64,000 nucleotides of DNA from Conchocele bisecta (taxonomy: Eukaryota; Mollusca; Bivalvia; Lucinida; Thyasiridae): contig CM055265.1 in assembly GCA_029237695.1 (NCBI GenBank), positions 214,040,506 through 214,104,505 on the forward strand, written 5' to 3'. Both the position numbers and the translations under genes were made by a program. The notes beneath the pieces were generated by a model. The model was not told the DNA's origin. It did not search any database and saw nothing but the letters and a program-made list of their open reading frames with translations. Below, piece after piece: positions 53,789 to 64,000 of the stretch (within the stretch, counting starts at the first letter, position 1; each line of letters starts with the position of its first letter).

Positions 53789-54500
53789 GAACTCTCTGGC
53801 GAAGAATAGTAGGAGACCGGCGATGGCCACGATTAAAGCCCAGGTATTCTCGGCGAGCCATCCGACCGTTTTTGATAATATAGATAACAAGAAGGAGAGG
53901 AGACCTCCTATCAAACCAGGCAGCGCGGCAGCCAACTTTCCTGCTAATTTAGCCAGGAGACTGGCGAGGGCTTTTAGTTGTTTTTTTTATCCACTCCTTG
54001 GCTCCGCCGGATGGCGCGGGTGCCGGTGCTGGTGCTGGTGCGGGTGCTGGTGCGGCACCAGCATTGACAGCTACAAATAGAGACGACGATAGAGATAATT
54101 ATTTGGGTCGATATAATCATGCTGAAAAAGCTGCGACGATGGTTAATATCGTGACGGCCTTCTCTCTGAACAGAGTGCGAAGACGCTCACCGAGTGTCGT
54201 GTCCTCGTGCAGAACCCTCGAGATTGTTTCGCGGCTCCGACTTAATTGGCTGGAAAGCGTCTCACGGTTAGTCGAAGCAGCCTCCAAGCGAGCTTCTCTT
54301 TCGTCCCGCAACGACCGCAGGAGTTTGTTGATCCGCTCGGTAGATTCTCTATCGTCACGGATTTCCCCAAGTTTTCTTTCTTCTAGCGCGATATGTTTGT
54401 CCAGCGCCGTGAGTTTGGAGAGGTTATTGACCAGTTCGCCCCGAGTTGTTTGCAGAGCCTTATCGAGTCCCCGGAGTTCGCGAAGAGTAATGGTGGTCAT
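53769..54500 (-). pseudogene. Polinton 2 coiled-coil / membrane protein
   Basis: The ATG at 54500 overlaps the stop of the acidic gene (ATGA). Residues 1-125 form an intact coiled coil (MTTITLRELRGLDKALQTTR; ALDKHIALEERKLGEIRDDR). A stop follows near 54120, then the Pro/Ala linker (PAPAPAPAPAPAPSGG, about 54010-54055) and the hydrophobic C-terminal half in another frame because of a T-run near 53980. Ends FLKPKRK. Confidence 0.72.
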
Positions 54501-55202
54501 ATTTCGTGCCGTTCATTTCGTTGACCGTGGTTTTCCACTGTGTTAATAGCGTCGGTGGCTATACGAGGGACATCGCTGAGCTCGCTCATTTCTATAGCGG
54601 CGGCCGTCTTCGCCAGCGTTTCGTCGGTAGACTGTAGGGTTTTTACCATTTGTTGAGGCAGCTGCGACCGATCATCGATCACTCCGAGAGCTCGAGCGAG
54701 GGATACTCCATATCGGTTCATCGGAAGAGGGGCTGAGGAACTGGGTCGGGTCGTTCTTGTACGTCAGTAACTTCCAGCTATTACCCCATTTAACCCACAA
54801 GTCTCCTCTTTTAGTGCTGCGGAACTCCAACATGGCCTTGATGCCATTTTTAGACACCTCACTCTCCCACCGTTTCACCCGAGAATTCGTTTCCTCGACA
54901 GGCGCCAGCTCATCCTTGGAGATCCCCGCAGGAATCTCGGCACCGCCCGCCCACGCCGGAGTTGCGGGTGGGGCCTCCCACATAGAGACACCAGCAGATG
55001 AAGTTCCCGGTGCGTCTGGACCAAACAAAGATGCACGTGGATTAACCAAAGGCGTATTTCGTGGTGCGCCTGGATCAAACAAAAGTTGAATTGGGGGTGC
55101 TGGTGTCTCTATGAAGGTCGTTTCGTCATAGTCATCGATGTCATCATCATCGCGGAAATCGTCTCTGCCGATTTCATCCATGTTAATATCGTAATCATCC
55201 AT
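54497..55202 (-). pseudogene. Polinton 2 acidic protein
   Basis: Starts MDDYDINMDEIGRDDFRDDD at 55202. A Pro-rich middle (PAPPIQLLFDPGAPRNTPLV) and a WKLLTYKNDPTQFLSPSSDE segment precede a frameshift near 54690, after which LQSTDETLAKTAAAIEMSEL matches Polinton 1. The middle differs strongly from Polinton 1, so this protein is the most divergent of the shared set. Confidence 0.65.
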
Positions 55203-55271
55203 ATTAATTTCTTAAAATTAATTATGTATTAAAGACAAAACCATAAGGGTTTAATATAGTTTCACTAAATT
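55203..55271. promoter_or_regulatory. Divergent promoter region between acidic and capsid genes
   Basis: 69 bp, AT-rich, between divergent ATGs; counterpart of 35347-35398. Confidence 0.45.
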
Positions 55272-56569
55272 ATGTCTTCGAGTCAATACGGTCGCAAACT
55301 CAATCCATACCGCAGACTGCGTGAGCCCCTCGGGGCAAAAGGCGTGAGACAGAGTGTCGTTATTACGAACAACCCATCGACGATCGACCAGAACCAGCAG
55401 CTCTTGGTCCGCTTCCCCAACCTCGGAGCTAACGACGTCATTGTGCCGGGTACTGTTCGCCTCGCTTTCACTATTTCGCTGACGTCGACGGACGCGGACC
55501 GAACCGTCGTTCAGAACCTTGGTCGCGCCATCGTCAAGAAGACCATGATAAAGATTTCTGGTAATGAGGTGATGTCGATCGACGACAGCGACGTCTACCA
55601 TTGTTATCAGGACCTATGGATGACGGCGCAAGAGCGCGAAAACGCTGTCTATCAGGGTATTGACACCAGCAAAAATAAGAACGTAACCAAACTTAGAATC
55701 GGGGCTGGTAACAAGGTAGATAACAACGCGAGTGACAATGCAGTCGCGGGCGCTTACGGCAACCGCTTCTACATCCCGCTCGACTTCGAGTTGCTAGAGA
55801 GTCACATGCCCTACTATCAGAGCGCTTTGGCTGACCGCCTCGAATACGAACTAACGTTCAACGACTACGGCCGAGTTCTCATAGCCAGCGACCTGTTATC
55901 GACGTATACGATCGATAATGTTTCGCTGGAGTACGACATGGTCACGATGCCCGAACTCGCGCGATTGATCAGAACCCAGTACGCCGGGCGCGTTGCCATA
56001 CTTTACGACCGAGTTCTTCGCCATCGCAAGATGACGAAAGACAAAGGCGACACATTGTGGAATATTAATGTCAACGTACCCGCCCAGCTCGATGAAAGGT
56101 ATACTGATGTTGTTCGAGGATGGTCGGTTCGCGTTCGGTGCTAGAAAAACCGACAAATTCTATAACCCCAAAATCACGAAGGTAGAGGTGACGATCGAGG
56201 GAGTTCCCAATCAACTCTACAGCGCGGGTCTTCGCGCGCACCACAGTGGGACGAAGTAAGAAAGCAGTTTGCTGCCGGCTCCAAGCGCTCCCCGGAGGTT
56301 GCCGCGGTTGCCAAAGACCTGCATCTCTCGGCCGTCTCCCTCGCGGAGTTCCTGAATACCAAATACTCGCTATGGCTAGACATGCGAGCCAGCGACGACG
56401 ACCAAATACACGGCAGCGGACGCCAAGTTGAGAACGCTAGCGAGGGTGTGACGATACCAGATAACCAAAGAGGCGGACGGAGCCGGGCCATTGAAACGTG
56501 TACTTATATATAATTACAGACGCACAACTCAACATCGAAGATGGCCGATACGTCTCAGCACTCTATTGA
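55272..56569 (+). pseudogene. MCP: Polinton 2 major capsid protein
   Basis: The first 815 bp are open: MSSSQYGRKLNPYRRLREPL, then GNRFYIPLDFELLESHMPYY (about 55759-55818) and LEYELTFNDYGRV. Frameshifts near 56085, 56240 and 56460 break the last third, which still shows FYNPKITKVEVTIEGVPNQL and LWLDMRASDDDQ. Stop at 56567-56569. This copy keeps codons near 55490 that Polinton 1 has lost. Confidence 0.88.
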
Positions 56570-57311
56570 TTTAATAAAAAAATCATCTAACGATTTATTA
56601 ATTAATAATTTTGAAAAAATTAAGAAAAATTAGCAATCATTCTAACAGATTTATTAATTAATAAATTTGATAATTCTAAAGAATTAATTAAGAAAATTAG
56701 CAATCAATACCAATTCACGATTGGAGATGCCCACTCTGCCATAATATGTGGGCAGACAGGATGTGGAAAAAACGGTTTTCATCCTCGACTTGCTCGAGGA
56801 GTCCTACCGCGATGCCTTTCGTCACATTGTGATCCTGTGTCCACTGTGCGGCACAACGATACTTATCAGCGGCGAACGTGGATATGGACCGACCCTGAGG
56901 TATACGTTATTGACCCCGGTGATAGGCTTCACGATTGGTTGCGTGGTTTATACCAAAGATTCCAGGGTGAGCCCACCCTATACGTGATTGACGATTGCTC
57001 GGCCAAGGCGGCGATGACCAAAAAGAAGGACATGCTCTCCGAGCTCGCATTTTCTGGCCGCCATGCTAGGCAAAGCGTATGGATATCCACTCAAAAGTAC
57101 AACGCCGTCCTCAAGGATCTGCGCGAGCAAACGAAATGGGTCGCCCTCTTTCACTGCAAGGACGAGATCATTCGATGACTGTCTTCGAGAGAATGACGTT
57201 ATCCCAACGCGCGAGGAGCGCCTGGAGGTTCGACAGATGCTTTCGGAAACTAAGCACGCCAAGCTTTTGCTAAAGACTGATCAACCAACTGCTTACGAAG
57301 TTATCAATTAA
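56541..57311 (+). pseudogene. ATP: Polinton 2 packaging ATPase
   Basis: The ATG at 56541 (MADTSQHSIDL) lies inside the capsid 3' end, as in Polinton 1. About 130 bp of A/T-rich sequence (56575-56705), absent from Polinton 1 and holding two copies of a TTTATTAATTAATAA-type unit of about 65 bp, is inserted before DAHSAIICG and introduces a stop. Walker A GQTGCGK is interrupted by one extra A (about 56763-56770). TLYVIDDCS and STQKYNAVLKDLREQ follow intact. A break near 57165 precedes the end. Confidence 0.85.
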
Positions 57312-57324
57312 TTTTATAATTAAT

Positions 57325-57450
57325 TAGCAATTACTGAACAAATGCTGAACAATGCTGAACAATGCTTAGCAATTGCTGAACAATGCTGAACAATGCTGAA
57401 CAAATGCTTAACAAATGTTGAACAAATGCTGAACAATGGTTAACAATGTT
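57325..57450. repeat. Polinton 2 short-repeat array, unit about GCTGAACAAT
   Basis: About 12 copies of AATGCTGAAC / AAATGCTGAAC / AATGCTTAGC between the ATPase stop and the next gene. Complementary in orientation and equal in position to the array at 32960-33119. Confidence 0.85.
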
Positions 57451-57973
57451 AACAATTTGGTGCTCCGCTGCGAGCTTTGTTGCGAGCATAATGGTGATCA
57501 TAAGTATCGGGTGGTGCGCTTGCCAATATGTTAAAGTGATGAGACTTGTTAGAATAGTTAAATTAATTTTAAGAAAAATGAACTGCGACGAACTTCTCGA
57601 TCAGCTAATAGAAGAAACCTCAACTCCGACTGCCAACATAGATAATGATCCGACAGAGCAATCGGAATCAACTCCAACGGCGGTTGGTATTGGGTTGAGT
57701 GCAACGACTCCGAATGAAAATGAAAATGCGGCGCGACGAGAGCGGCTAGCTGCGCTGGTTGCTGGGGGACAATCGGAGCATTATCTCGGTAGGCGTCTCT
57801 CAGTTTTTCAGGTGGATAAGATGTCAGATGCGGAGATCGATAAAATGTATGCGCGATACGAATCCAAATTGGGAGCGGAGATGACAAAAACTCTCGGATC
57901 GGCGGCTATTCATTTGTACGCAACCGCCGTTAGTATACTTCTCCCTATACCAAACACCGCGGGGATTGATTGA
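57446..57973 (+). CDS. Polinton 2 small membrane protein with acidic linker
   Basis: Intact, 175 codons. Residues 7-30 are hydrophobic (AASFVASIMVIISIGWCAC), a likely signal anchor. They are followed by a basic segment, an Asp/Glu/Thr-rich linker (about 48-90), a helix with ERLAALVAGGQSEHYLGRRL, and DKMYARYESKLGAEMTK. Its first codons overlap the end of the short-repeat array. The Polinton 1 relative (32486-32955) is truncated. An internal ATG at 57579 (MNCDELLDQL) is an alternative start. Function unknown. Confidence 0.65.
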   Translation: MLTIWCSAASFVASIMVIISIGWCACQYVKVMRLVRIVKLILRKMNCDELLDQLIEETSTPTANIDNDPTEQSESTPTAVGIGLSATTPNENENAARRERLAALVAGGQSEHYLGRRLSVFQVDKMSDAEIDKMYARYESKLGAEMTKTLGSAAIHLYATAVSILLPIPNTAGID

Positions 57974-58134
57974 CGATCTAGAGACTGACCCTTTTATAGG
58001 TCACACTCTTAGAACAGCCTGCTGCTCAATTTATCACAAGTTTGGAATGTACTTAGCTCCGCTGACAACCGCGTTGACCACGGGTAAACACTGTCAATTT
58101 GGACATATATGCCCACGAACTATAAGCCCTGAAA

Positions 58135-58635
58135 ATGATGACACAAGACACACCCGCGAGAGTGACGGAGTTGAACCCGATTGCTCCAACCCAATCGAAC
58201 CCGAGTGTTACTCCGCCACTGGATGACATACCGCATATAAAAAATCCCAAAAGACAGGCAGCTGGGCGGGCGGCGGCTGCCATCCGAAAAGTTAAACAAG
58301 ATAAAACACTCGCCGAGCTTCGAGAGGCTAAACAGTCGTTGCAATCGGGGATGGAGACAGCAAAACATCTGAAGACAGAGTTGAGTACAATTCACGAATT
58401 GGAAGCACACTCAACACCCAATCGAGGTTGGGCGAATCTGATTGAACCCAAATTCGTGAATTGGAGTTGGGTTGTTGGTGGTGGTCTGGCAGTTGTTGGT
58501 GCCCTGTGCGTGTGGAAATACCCCCTATTATCGAAAAAACAACCAGCCAGTGTTCAGAAGAAAGTTACGAAACACCAATCGCGATTGGACGCGCCCCATT
58601 TAAACATTGATCGTGACCCCTTTTATATGCAATAA
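58135..58635 (+). CDS. Polinton 2 coiled-coil protein with one membrane segment
   Basis: Intact, 166 codons. The N-terminus is Thr/Pro-rich, then Ala/Lys-rich helices (QAAGRAAAAIRKVKQDKTLA), one membrane segment (WSWVVGGGLAVVGALCVW, about residues 113-130) and a basic tail ending DRDPFYMQ. Similar small proteins occur in other invertebrate Polintons. The stop is directly followed by the next start (TAATGG overlap). Absent from Polinton 1. Function unknown. Confidence 0.7.
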   Translation: MMTQDTPARVTELNPIAPTQSNPSVTPPLDDIPHIKNPKRQAAGRAAAAIRKVKQDKTLAELREAKQSLQSGMETAKHLKTELSTIHELEAHSTPNRGWANLIEPKFVNWSWVVGGGLAVVGALCVWKYPLLSKKQPASVQKKVTKHQSRLDAPHLNIDRDPFYMQ

Positions 58636-58886
58636 TGGCTGAACAAGATGGTAAAATGTTAATGAATGCGCTTTATCACGCCGTGGTGATATCGGGTTTC
58701 AGTATCGGGTATGCTCGACTATCAAAGATGGCCCTAGGAGGATCCGCTCCCAAATTGGACTTTACTGTGAGAGACGTAGGGCTCGCGACCTTAGATGTAG
58801 CGCCGCGAGTTTGGACCCGAGATTATCTAGTTAAAGCTGGAATTCTACCAGTAATATATGGAAATAAATGGCTTCAATCGCAATAA
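58635..58886 (+). CDS. Polinton 2 small conserved protein (GGSAPKLDFT type)
   Basis: Intact, 83 codons: LYHAVVISGFSIGYARLSKM, then GGSAPKLDFTVRDVGLATLD, and a C-terminal helix with LVKAGILPVIYG. The moderately hydrophobic first helix may be membrane-associated. The pattern is familiar from invertebrate Polintons, and no function is known to me. Overlaps the next gene by 19 bp. Absent from Polinton 1. Confidence 0.7.
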   Translation: MAEQDGKMLMNALYHAVVISGFSIGYARLSKMALGGSAPKLDFTVRDVGLATLDVAPRVWTRDYLVKAGILPVIYGNKWLQSQ

Positions 58887-59299
58887 TGGTAGGTGGTGCG
58901 CTCTTAAACGCATTTGCGTTCACCGGCAGCAACTTTCTATTCTCTAAACTACAAAACTCGAACGCGGATGAGGAGAGTACGCGTCACGATTTAGCTGTAG
59001 AACAATTCAATAGCGCAAAGGAAGCGTGGTCGGAAAAACAAACCGCCCATCTTGACTGGGTCAATGAAGAGCTTCGCCGCGAAAATCACGCCGCACAAAC
59101 TTTTCAGAACGTTGAAGAAGCCAACAGCGAGTACGCGCTGGCATATCCGCAGAAAAGTCTCGCGCCGCTGGATCGCGAGCCCCAACTTTCAGATTTCTAT
59201 GTACCGTCAGAGCCCCAAAAAGACCGCGAGATCGCGTTCATCGTCGTGGGAATGGGTGTGGTGGGGCTCGTCGGCTACTATATTCAATCGAGATTTTAA
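58868..59299 (+). CDS. Polinton 2 membrane protein, two hydrophobic ends
   Basis: Intact, 143 codons. N-terminal hydrophobic segment (MASIAIMVGGALLNAFAF), then a charged helical middle (HDLAVEQFNSAKEAWSEKQT; EELRRENHAAQTF), a DREPQLSDFYVPSEPQKDRE loop, and a C-terminal membrane segment (IAFIVVGMGVVGLVGYYI). Only the last segment survives in Polinton 1 (32486-32560), after a deletion. Likely a virion membrane component; inference. Confidence 0.7.
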   Translation: MASIAIMVGGALLNAFAFTGSNFLFSKLQNSNADEESTRHDLAVEQFNSAKEAWSEKQTAHLDWVNEELRRENHAAQTFQNVEEANSEYALAYPQKSLAPLDREPQLSDFYVPSEPQKDREIAFIVVGMGVVGLVGYYIQSRF

Positions 59300-59346
59300 A
59301 TTAATTATTTTAAATAACTTTTTTATAAATATATATATATAGAACG

Positions 59347-59697
59347 ATGTCAGTTGACAAACTTTATTTTGCTATGATTGATGTAGGCTACACTGCCCTT
59401 AAACACCGCATAGCTGGTGCAAAGGGTATGATTCGTCTGGCCCGAGATTCTCTCGAGACGTGGCGGGAGGACGAAAAAGCGGCCACCCTTTTCGCAAAGC
59501 GGATGTTAGATTCCTCCACCAATCCTGGGGGATTATATTTTCCCAATTTCCTTCAGAACTTAACCCCCAATCGTGATTGCACTTCCAATAAAGGTTTATT
59601 ATTATCGACGCAGTTACCGGACGATCTGGCGAGGGCATGTTGGAGATTGTCAGATATATTAGAATACATCGCATACGATGAACACGCGCAAACTTAA
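59347..59697 (+). CDS. Polinton 2 small helical protein of unknown function
   Basis: Intact, 116 codons: MSVDKLYFAMIDVGYTALKH; REDEKAATLFAKRMLDSS; LPDDLARACWRLSDILEYIA. The preceding sequence has a TATATATATATAG run that is shared with Polinton 1. The stop overlaps the integrase start by 20 bp. Confidence 0.7.
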   Translation: MSVDKLYFAMIDVGYTALKHRIAGAKGMIRLARDSLETWREDEKAATLFAKRMLDSSTNPGGLYFPNFLQNLTPNRDCTSNKGLLLSTQLPDDLARACWRLSDILEYIAYDEHAQT

Positions 59698-60715
59698 TAC
59701 CAAACTATCGGTTCGCCTAACGCGCAAGCTAGCGAACACGTACTATAGCCCCCGCGGCTACTGGAAGGGACTCGCTGCCATCAAGAACCTCGCGGCGGCG
59801 ACCAAGGTTTCAGAAAACGCTGTCAAGGAATGGCTCAAGAAGCAGGCCATCTGGCAGATCTATTTACCCGCGCCTCACAATATTCAGCGCCCGAAATTCG
59901 ACGTGCTGCCGGTACCGAACCAAGTTCACCAAGCGGATCTCCTGTTTCTTTCTCCCTCACGATCGCGTCGGTCGTAAGACGTACAAGTACGCGCTGACAG
60001 TCGTTGACGTAGCGAGTCGTTATAAGGGGGCTGAGCCGTTGGCCACTAAAGAGTCTAAGGAGGTGGCCGAGGCTCTCTCCCGAATATATAAGAGGAGTCC
60101 TCTCACATGGCCGAATCTTCTCCAGGTCGATCCCGGCCGCGAGTTCATGGGCGCGGTCTCTCATCTATTGTCTAAGCACGAAGTTTCTATCAGACGCGGC
60201 CGCGTCAACATCCACCGGGACCAGGGGTTCTTGGAACGCTTCAATCGAACCCTGGCTGAGAGACTGTTCGGACACCAATACGCCAAAGAACTTGTAGACC
60301 CTCATTCGCGATCGACCGAGTGGGTGGCCAGACTGCCCGCCGTGGTCTCCGCACTGAACGGAGAGGTGACCAGATTGATAGGTAAGAAGCCCGTAGATGC
60401 TATCAAGTTTAAAAGGGTGACGAGCGAGCCCTCTGCCGTCTCGCGCGGGCGACCCGTTGGTTTAGAGGAGCAACGGCTTCCATCAGATATTGACGTCCGG
60501 TACCTCTATCAACCGGGAGAGCTCGAAGGTGGCAGCCGCCGCGCGACTGATCCCGTGTGGTCTCTCAATGTATATCATCTAGATCGATATAACCAAGCCC
60601 GATGAGGCCCGTGCTCTACTATTTGGATAATGGGCCATCTCGAGGGTTTGTTCGTGAAGAACTTCTCGCGGTGCCTTCTGACACCCAGCTACCCCCGGAT
60701 CATCAGAGTCTTTAG
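59678..60715 (+). pseudogene. INT: Polinton 2 RVE-family integrase
   Basis: The ATG at 59678 starts MNTRKLNTKLSVRLTRKLAN, with an intact N-terminal helical region (VSENAVKEWLKKQAIW) that is partly deleted in Polinton 1. First Asp in HQADL (about 59925), second in QVDPGREF (about 60122), Glu in ERFNRTLAERL (about 60235-60268). C-terminal YLYQPGELEG. Frameshifts near 59950 and 60590; the protein would end with LPPDHQSL at 60715. It converges on the polymerase gene with a gap of about 28 bp. Confidence 0.9.
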
Positions 60716-60743
60716 TATTCTCTCTCAGAGTTCTTTTTTTTAC

Positions 60744-63700
60744 CTATCCTATAGGCTCGGTGTGTAACCCGTCTTCCATCACTCTCCTCTTGTCGTAGTA
60801 CGCCGAGAGTCCTAATTTTTGTTGACAGTACGTCTTCATCACCCCATTAATCATTCGGAATCCCCTGTTCTCCGCCATATCCCTACCCCCTTCGAGAGCA
60901 CTCTTATACCTCCCCCAAGTCAGATCGTTCGATCTCTTCGACATCCCCTTGGCCGAGTGCTTAAATTTTCCATCACCGCTCACGTAGTAACACTTGCTAC
61001 ACAGAGCGATGGCTCTATCCCCTTCGAATTCCAGCTTGAACAGTCCCGGAGTTCTGTTGCTCCACACGTCCCACGCCAACCACTCGGTCTTCTCCTTATT
61101 AAACTTTCTCTTCATATTCTTTCTCACCACCGCCGCCAGCGTCTTCTCCGACAGCGCGAAGTACATGCTGTCAGTGTCCATCTGTATCAGTTCGAAATCT
61201 CCGCGATCCACGTACTTGTCCAAGAAATCGTAGTAGAACTCCAGCATCCGGAGCTTGGCCAACTGGTAGACCGCTATGCCACACTGAAACGGTCTGTTGA
61301 TCACCACTCGAGTCTTCCTGCTCGATATCTCGTAAGCCTCCCCAATCTCCTCCAGGTCTTCGAACCACGCCGACCTCAGTGCCCGATCGACAGTCTTCTC
61401 ATCCTTCGTATAGTGGTGTTCAGGTGTCTCTCTTGTGCCTCTATCAGCTTGCCACAACACGCGTTGCCAACCAGTTTGAATATATCCGCCAACACCGCCT
61501 TGCTCTTGTCGACGTCCCCCGTCCGTCTAGCAGCGGTGACCTCTTTAGCGAACCATTGAAACGGTTTTGCCGGGCGTGTAGTCTATAACCCTATGCACCG
61601 CCTTGACGATCAGACCGTGCTCCAGATACCACTTTAGCAGCGGGGAGTATATGATCATCTTCTTGACGGACATTGCCCCCACGAGCTTTCTCTGTCCTTC
61701 GACTCTTTTCCTACCGGTCCCGGCCAGGTAGTCCTTCATGTGCTGCGGAACCTCGTTCTCATCGACTTCTCGATTAACGAACAGCGGTGACATTTCCGAG
61801 AACTTGTCTCTCAACGTTTCAGGGACCTCTATATCCAACTCCGCAAATCCGAACCACTTTTCACTCCCGACCTCCCTCACGAAACGGTCTATATACGACT
61901 GTCTTTCCGGGTCGTCACACGTCCATATCTGCTCCTCACCACACGGCATGTCCTTCGACAGAGTAGATAGGTATAGAGCATTGGCATCGTACCCCAGCAC
62001 CGCCTTGCACATCTTCTCCTCCCGACTCCCCACCTGACCCCTGATCGTCGACCTTCCACCTCGGCGTATCTGGAGAATACTATGACGGACCACCGACCAA
62101 ATCCCTGCTTCATTCATCTCGTAAGTTTCAGACTTCGGTGACCACAGCTCGGGCGTTGTCCGCCTTCCCATCGATCGACCCGCGGAGTAGGTACTGAAGG
62201 GAAACACCGGGCAGAGACACAGCATCCTTGAGTATATCCACGCCTCTTCCCTTGTAGAACTCCGTCATTTTAGTCAGAGCCTCTAGGAACGGTCCTACAT
62301 CCAAGTCATTGTAGTGTTGCACCATTCCTTGAACGTCTTCATCCCCCCCCTTTTCTCGGAATACCTTCTTACACTCTTTCCACTCGGACAACGACAGTAG
62401 GAACTCACCCTTCAACTTCGAGTACCACTCGGGATAGTCTGGCAGCCCCGGATGGTCGAGCTTGTCCGCGCTATCGAACCACTCGTATGGAAAGTGAGAC
62501 TTTACCGTTTTACAGTCGTACGCCTTAACCCACCGGTCGTACGTGGTACCGGGTCCCAGATACTGGATGATGTCGAGAAATTTAAACTCACGGGGTAAAC
62601 AGAAACATCGTCGTGCTGGCTCTCTTTCCGACCATCACCTTATTCACGGTGGCCGCCAACTTCTCTACAAAGTACTGCTTGATGAGGTTCAGGTCGTACC
62701 TGCTACAGTTGAACCCCACCACCGGGACTTGGTCAATCCATGAGATAATCTTTGCTTGCTGGAGACTTCGATAACATATCTATGTCGGCCGGCAGATACT
62801 TCTTTCTAACCCCCTCCCTGATTGCCTTGCCTCTCATCTGCAGCTCGGTCACGAACTTCTCGACTAGCGTGTCGGGATCTCGTTCGCATAGTTGTGTGAT
62901 CCCTTCATGCATCGTATCCCCCAACGACACCGATATAGGAACGTGCTCGACCTCGAAGGTCAGGTCTTTGGTGGGTCGCGTGCTTTTTGACTTGTCGAGA
63001 TACGCCTCGAAGTCGTAGACTATCTGGTGGGGGTACAGAGTCGTCTCCTCCTCGCAATTGTGGATAGTAGGTATTAATTTTATCAAAATTATCATTCAAC
63101 CACTCGCACTCCCACATCACCACCAGCTCGTAACCCGCCTTCCTTATCTTGGCGTCTTGAATTTTCGTCCTCTTGTACAGCGATCTCGCATTACCTCTCA
63201 TGCAATGCCTCGGACACCCGTGCCAGTAGCATCCGTGAAACTGAAACACGGTCTCGGTCTCGTGACAGTAACCGTCGACGGATCACCGGCCACCCACCTC
63301 TCACCACCGTGACCGCAGTTGGCGTGATGTATGTGCTTTCCCACCCTCTCCTCTTCTCTGCTCAACCATTGAATCGACCTCACACTCACTGACCCCTTAG
63401 GATAGAACGCCTTCTCGTAGGCCGACTGCGGTCTCTTTACCCTCTTACCTGGACATGTCACCACGGTCTTCCCACCCATGCAGGTGGTCACGTGCCTGTG
63501 CATGTTACACGACTTTGTGAACCGTTGTTGACATCCGGTGCACCCGTACTCGTTCGTCATCTTGTGGAGATTCGTTATGAGGAACGAGTGACCTCCAAAC
63601 ATTCCTATCGTCATTGTCTTCCCCCCAACCACGTCGTAATTTGCCGGAACCTTCATGAGGTACCACACTCCATCGGCGGTGGGCTCATACACGCGAATGC

Positions 63701-64000
63701 CCATCTTGAAATGCTCTTCGACCTTCTTAATATCGTCCAGGGGGATTCCCTTACTACCCGGTCCGTTATCGTGCCCGAGGTATTCGCGAGCCAGAGCTCG
63801 TGCCTTCCTACAACACCCGTCGGGTCTCCCTCCACGTTGGATGGCTATGCACCTAAACAGACACAAGTAGTCGTCGTACGTGTCGACGGAATACATTCCC
63901 TTTTTCTGTCTTAACCAGTCTGGGAGTTTTCCCGCTCCCATGAGAAGTTGTTGCGCGTCGATGATCATCTTCACCTCGACCGATATCCAACGAACGAAGG
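60744..64000 (-). pseudogene. POLB: Polinton 2 protein-primed DNA polymerase B, 5' end beyond window
   Basis: The stop codon precedes 60744. Reading on the minus strand from 63974: a YSVDTYDDYLCLFRCIAI segment; a zinc-type GCTGCQQRFTKSCNMHRH; FQFHGCYWHGC (about 63245-63213); VYDFEAYLDKSKSTRPTKDL; exonuclease region GFNCSRYD (about 62715); motif A YDANALYL (about 61995-61970); motif B region near 61465; motif C DTDSMYF (about 61180). Breaks near 63250, 63070, 62735, 62420, 62225 and 61545. About 230 N-terminal codons lie outside. By eye it is closely related to the Polinton 1 polymerase. Confidence 0.9.

Larger units (their letters stand above)
48485..64000 (-). mobile_element. Polinton 2: second Polinton/Maverick element, inverted, right end outside window
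   Basis: The left end AGTAGTAGTAAGGGAGTC, then AATGATACCACCTACCGTGG and TATCATT, is a shortened relative of the Polinton 1 terminus. The gene order is that of Polinton 1 reversed, from membrane protein (about 49.9 kb) to polymerase (cut at 64000). It keeps three small genes (58135-59299) that Polinton 1 lacks. About 230 N-terminal codons of the polymerase and the right terminus lie beyond the window. Confidence 0.9.

Overview
The window looks like a stretch of a repeat-rich animal genome, most likely a marine invertebrate and plausibly a mollusc. This rests on spliced exons with GT/AG borders, tRNA-derived SINEs, SINE tails carrying a GGCCGTTAAAC motif, pogo/Tigger-type MITEs, a DIRS retroelement, and a roughly 440-bp satellite of a kind I associate with bivalve and gastropod genomes. 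The species cannot be named from sequence alone. Only two small host exons are supported (22271-22411 and 45561-45665, both + strand and both phase 0). Almost everything else is mobile or repetitive DNA.

Layout. 1-8 kb holds old dispersed repeats, tandem arrays and MITEs. 8.09-18.72 kb is a nest: pogo-like terminal inverted repeats at the two edges, a decayed DIRS-type tyrosine-recombinase retrotransposon inside (about 8.27-14.97 kb, with inverted terminal repeats and an internal complementary region), then the 440-bp satellite (15.2-18.1 kb). A 59-bp minisatellite lies at 20.1-21.3 kb. The first host exon is followed at once by a 4.0-kb DNA transposon (22574-26611) with good terminal repeats and a frameshifted DDE-type transposase.

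The core of the window is a pair of related Polinton/Maverick (adintovirus-like) elements in opposite orientation. Polinton 1 is complete (26753-41071, 14.3 kb, flanked by CCACT direct repeats) and lies inside the host intron. Polinton 2 begins near 48485 and runs off the right edge. In Polinton 1 order they carry: protein-primed DNA polymerase B; RVE-type integrase; small membrane proteins; packaging ATPase; major capsid protein; an acidic protein; a coiled-coil/membrane protein; a conserved tail-anchored protein; a probable penton; a fibre-like protein; and a membrane protein. These are the replication, integration and virion-assembly modules of a virus-like transposon. Both copies carry many frameshifts and stops in the large genes, while several small genes remain open.

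The most interesting features come from comparing the two Polintons. (1) Both carry a noncoding module with A-box and B-box pol III promoter elements, a stem that keeps pairing despite sequence change, and a T-run terminator, reminiscent of adenovirus VA RNA. (2) That module lies in opposite orientations relative to the genes of the two elements. (3) The ends of Polinton 1 are 106-bp foldback palindromes. (4) A GCTGAACAAT-type short-repeat array is kept at the same gene junction in both. (5) A divergent gene pair has start codons only 14-15 bp apart in both. (6) Polinton 1 has lost three small genes by one deletion and carries a SINE insertion, with 13-bp target duplication, in its ATPase.
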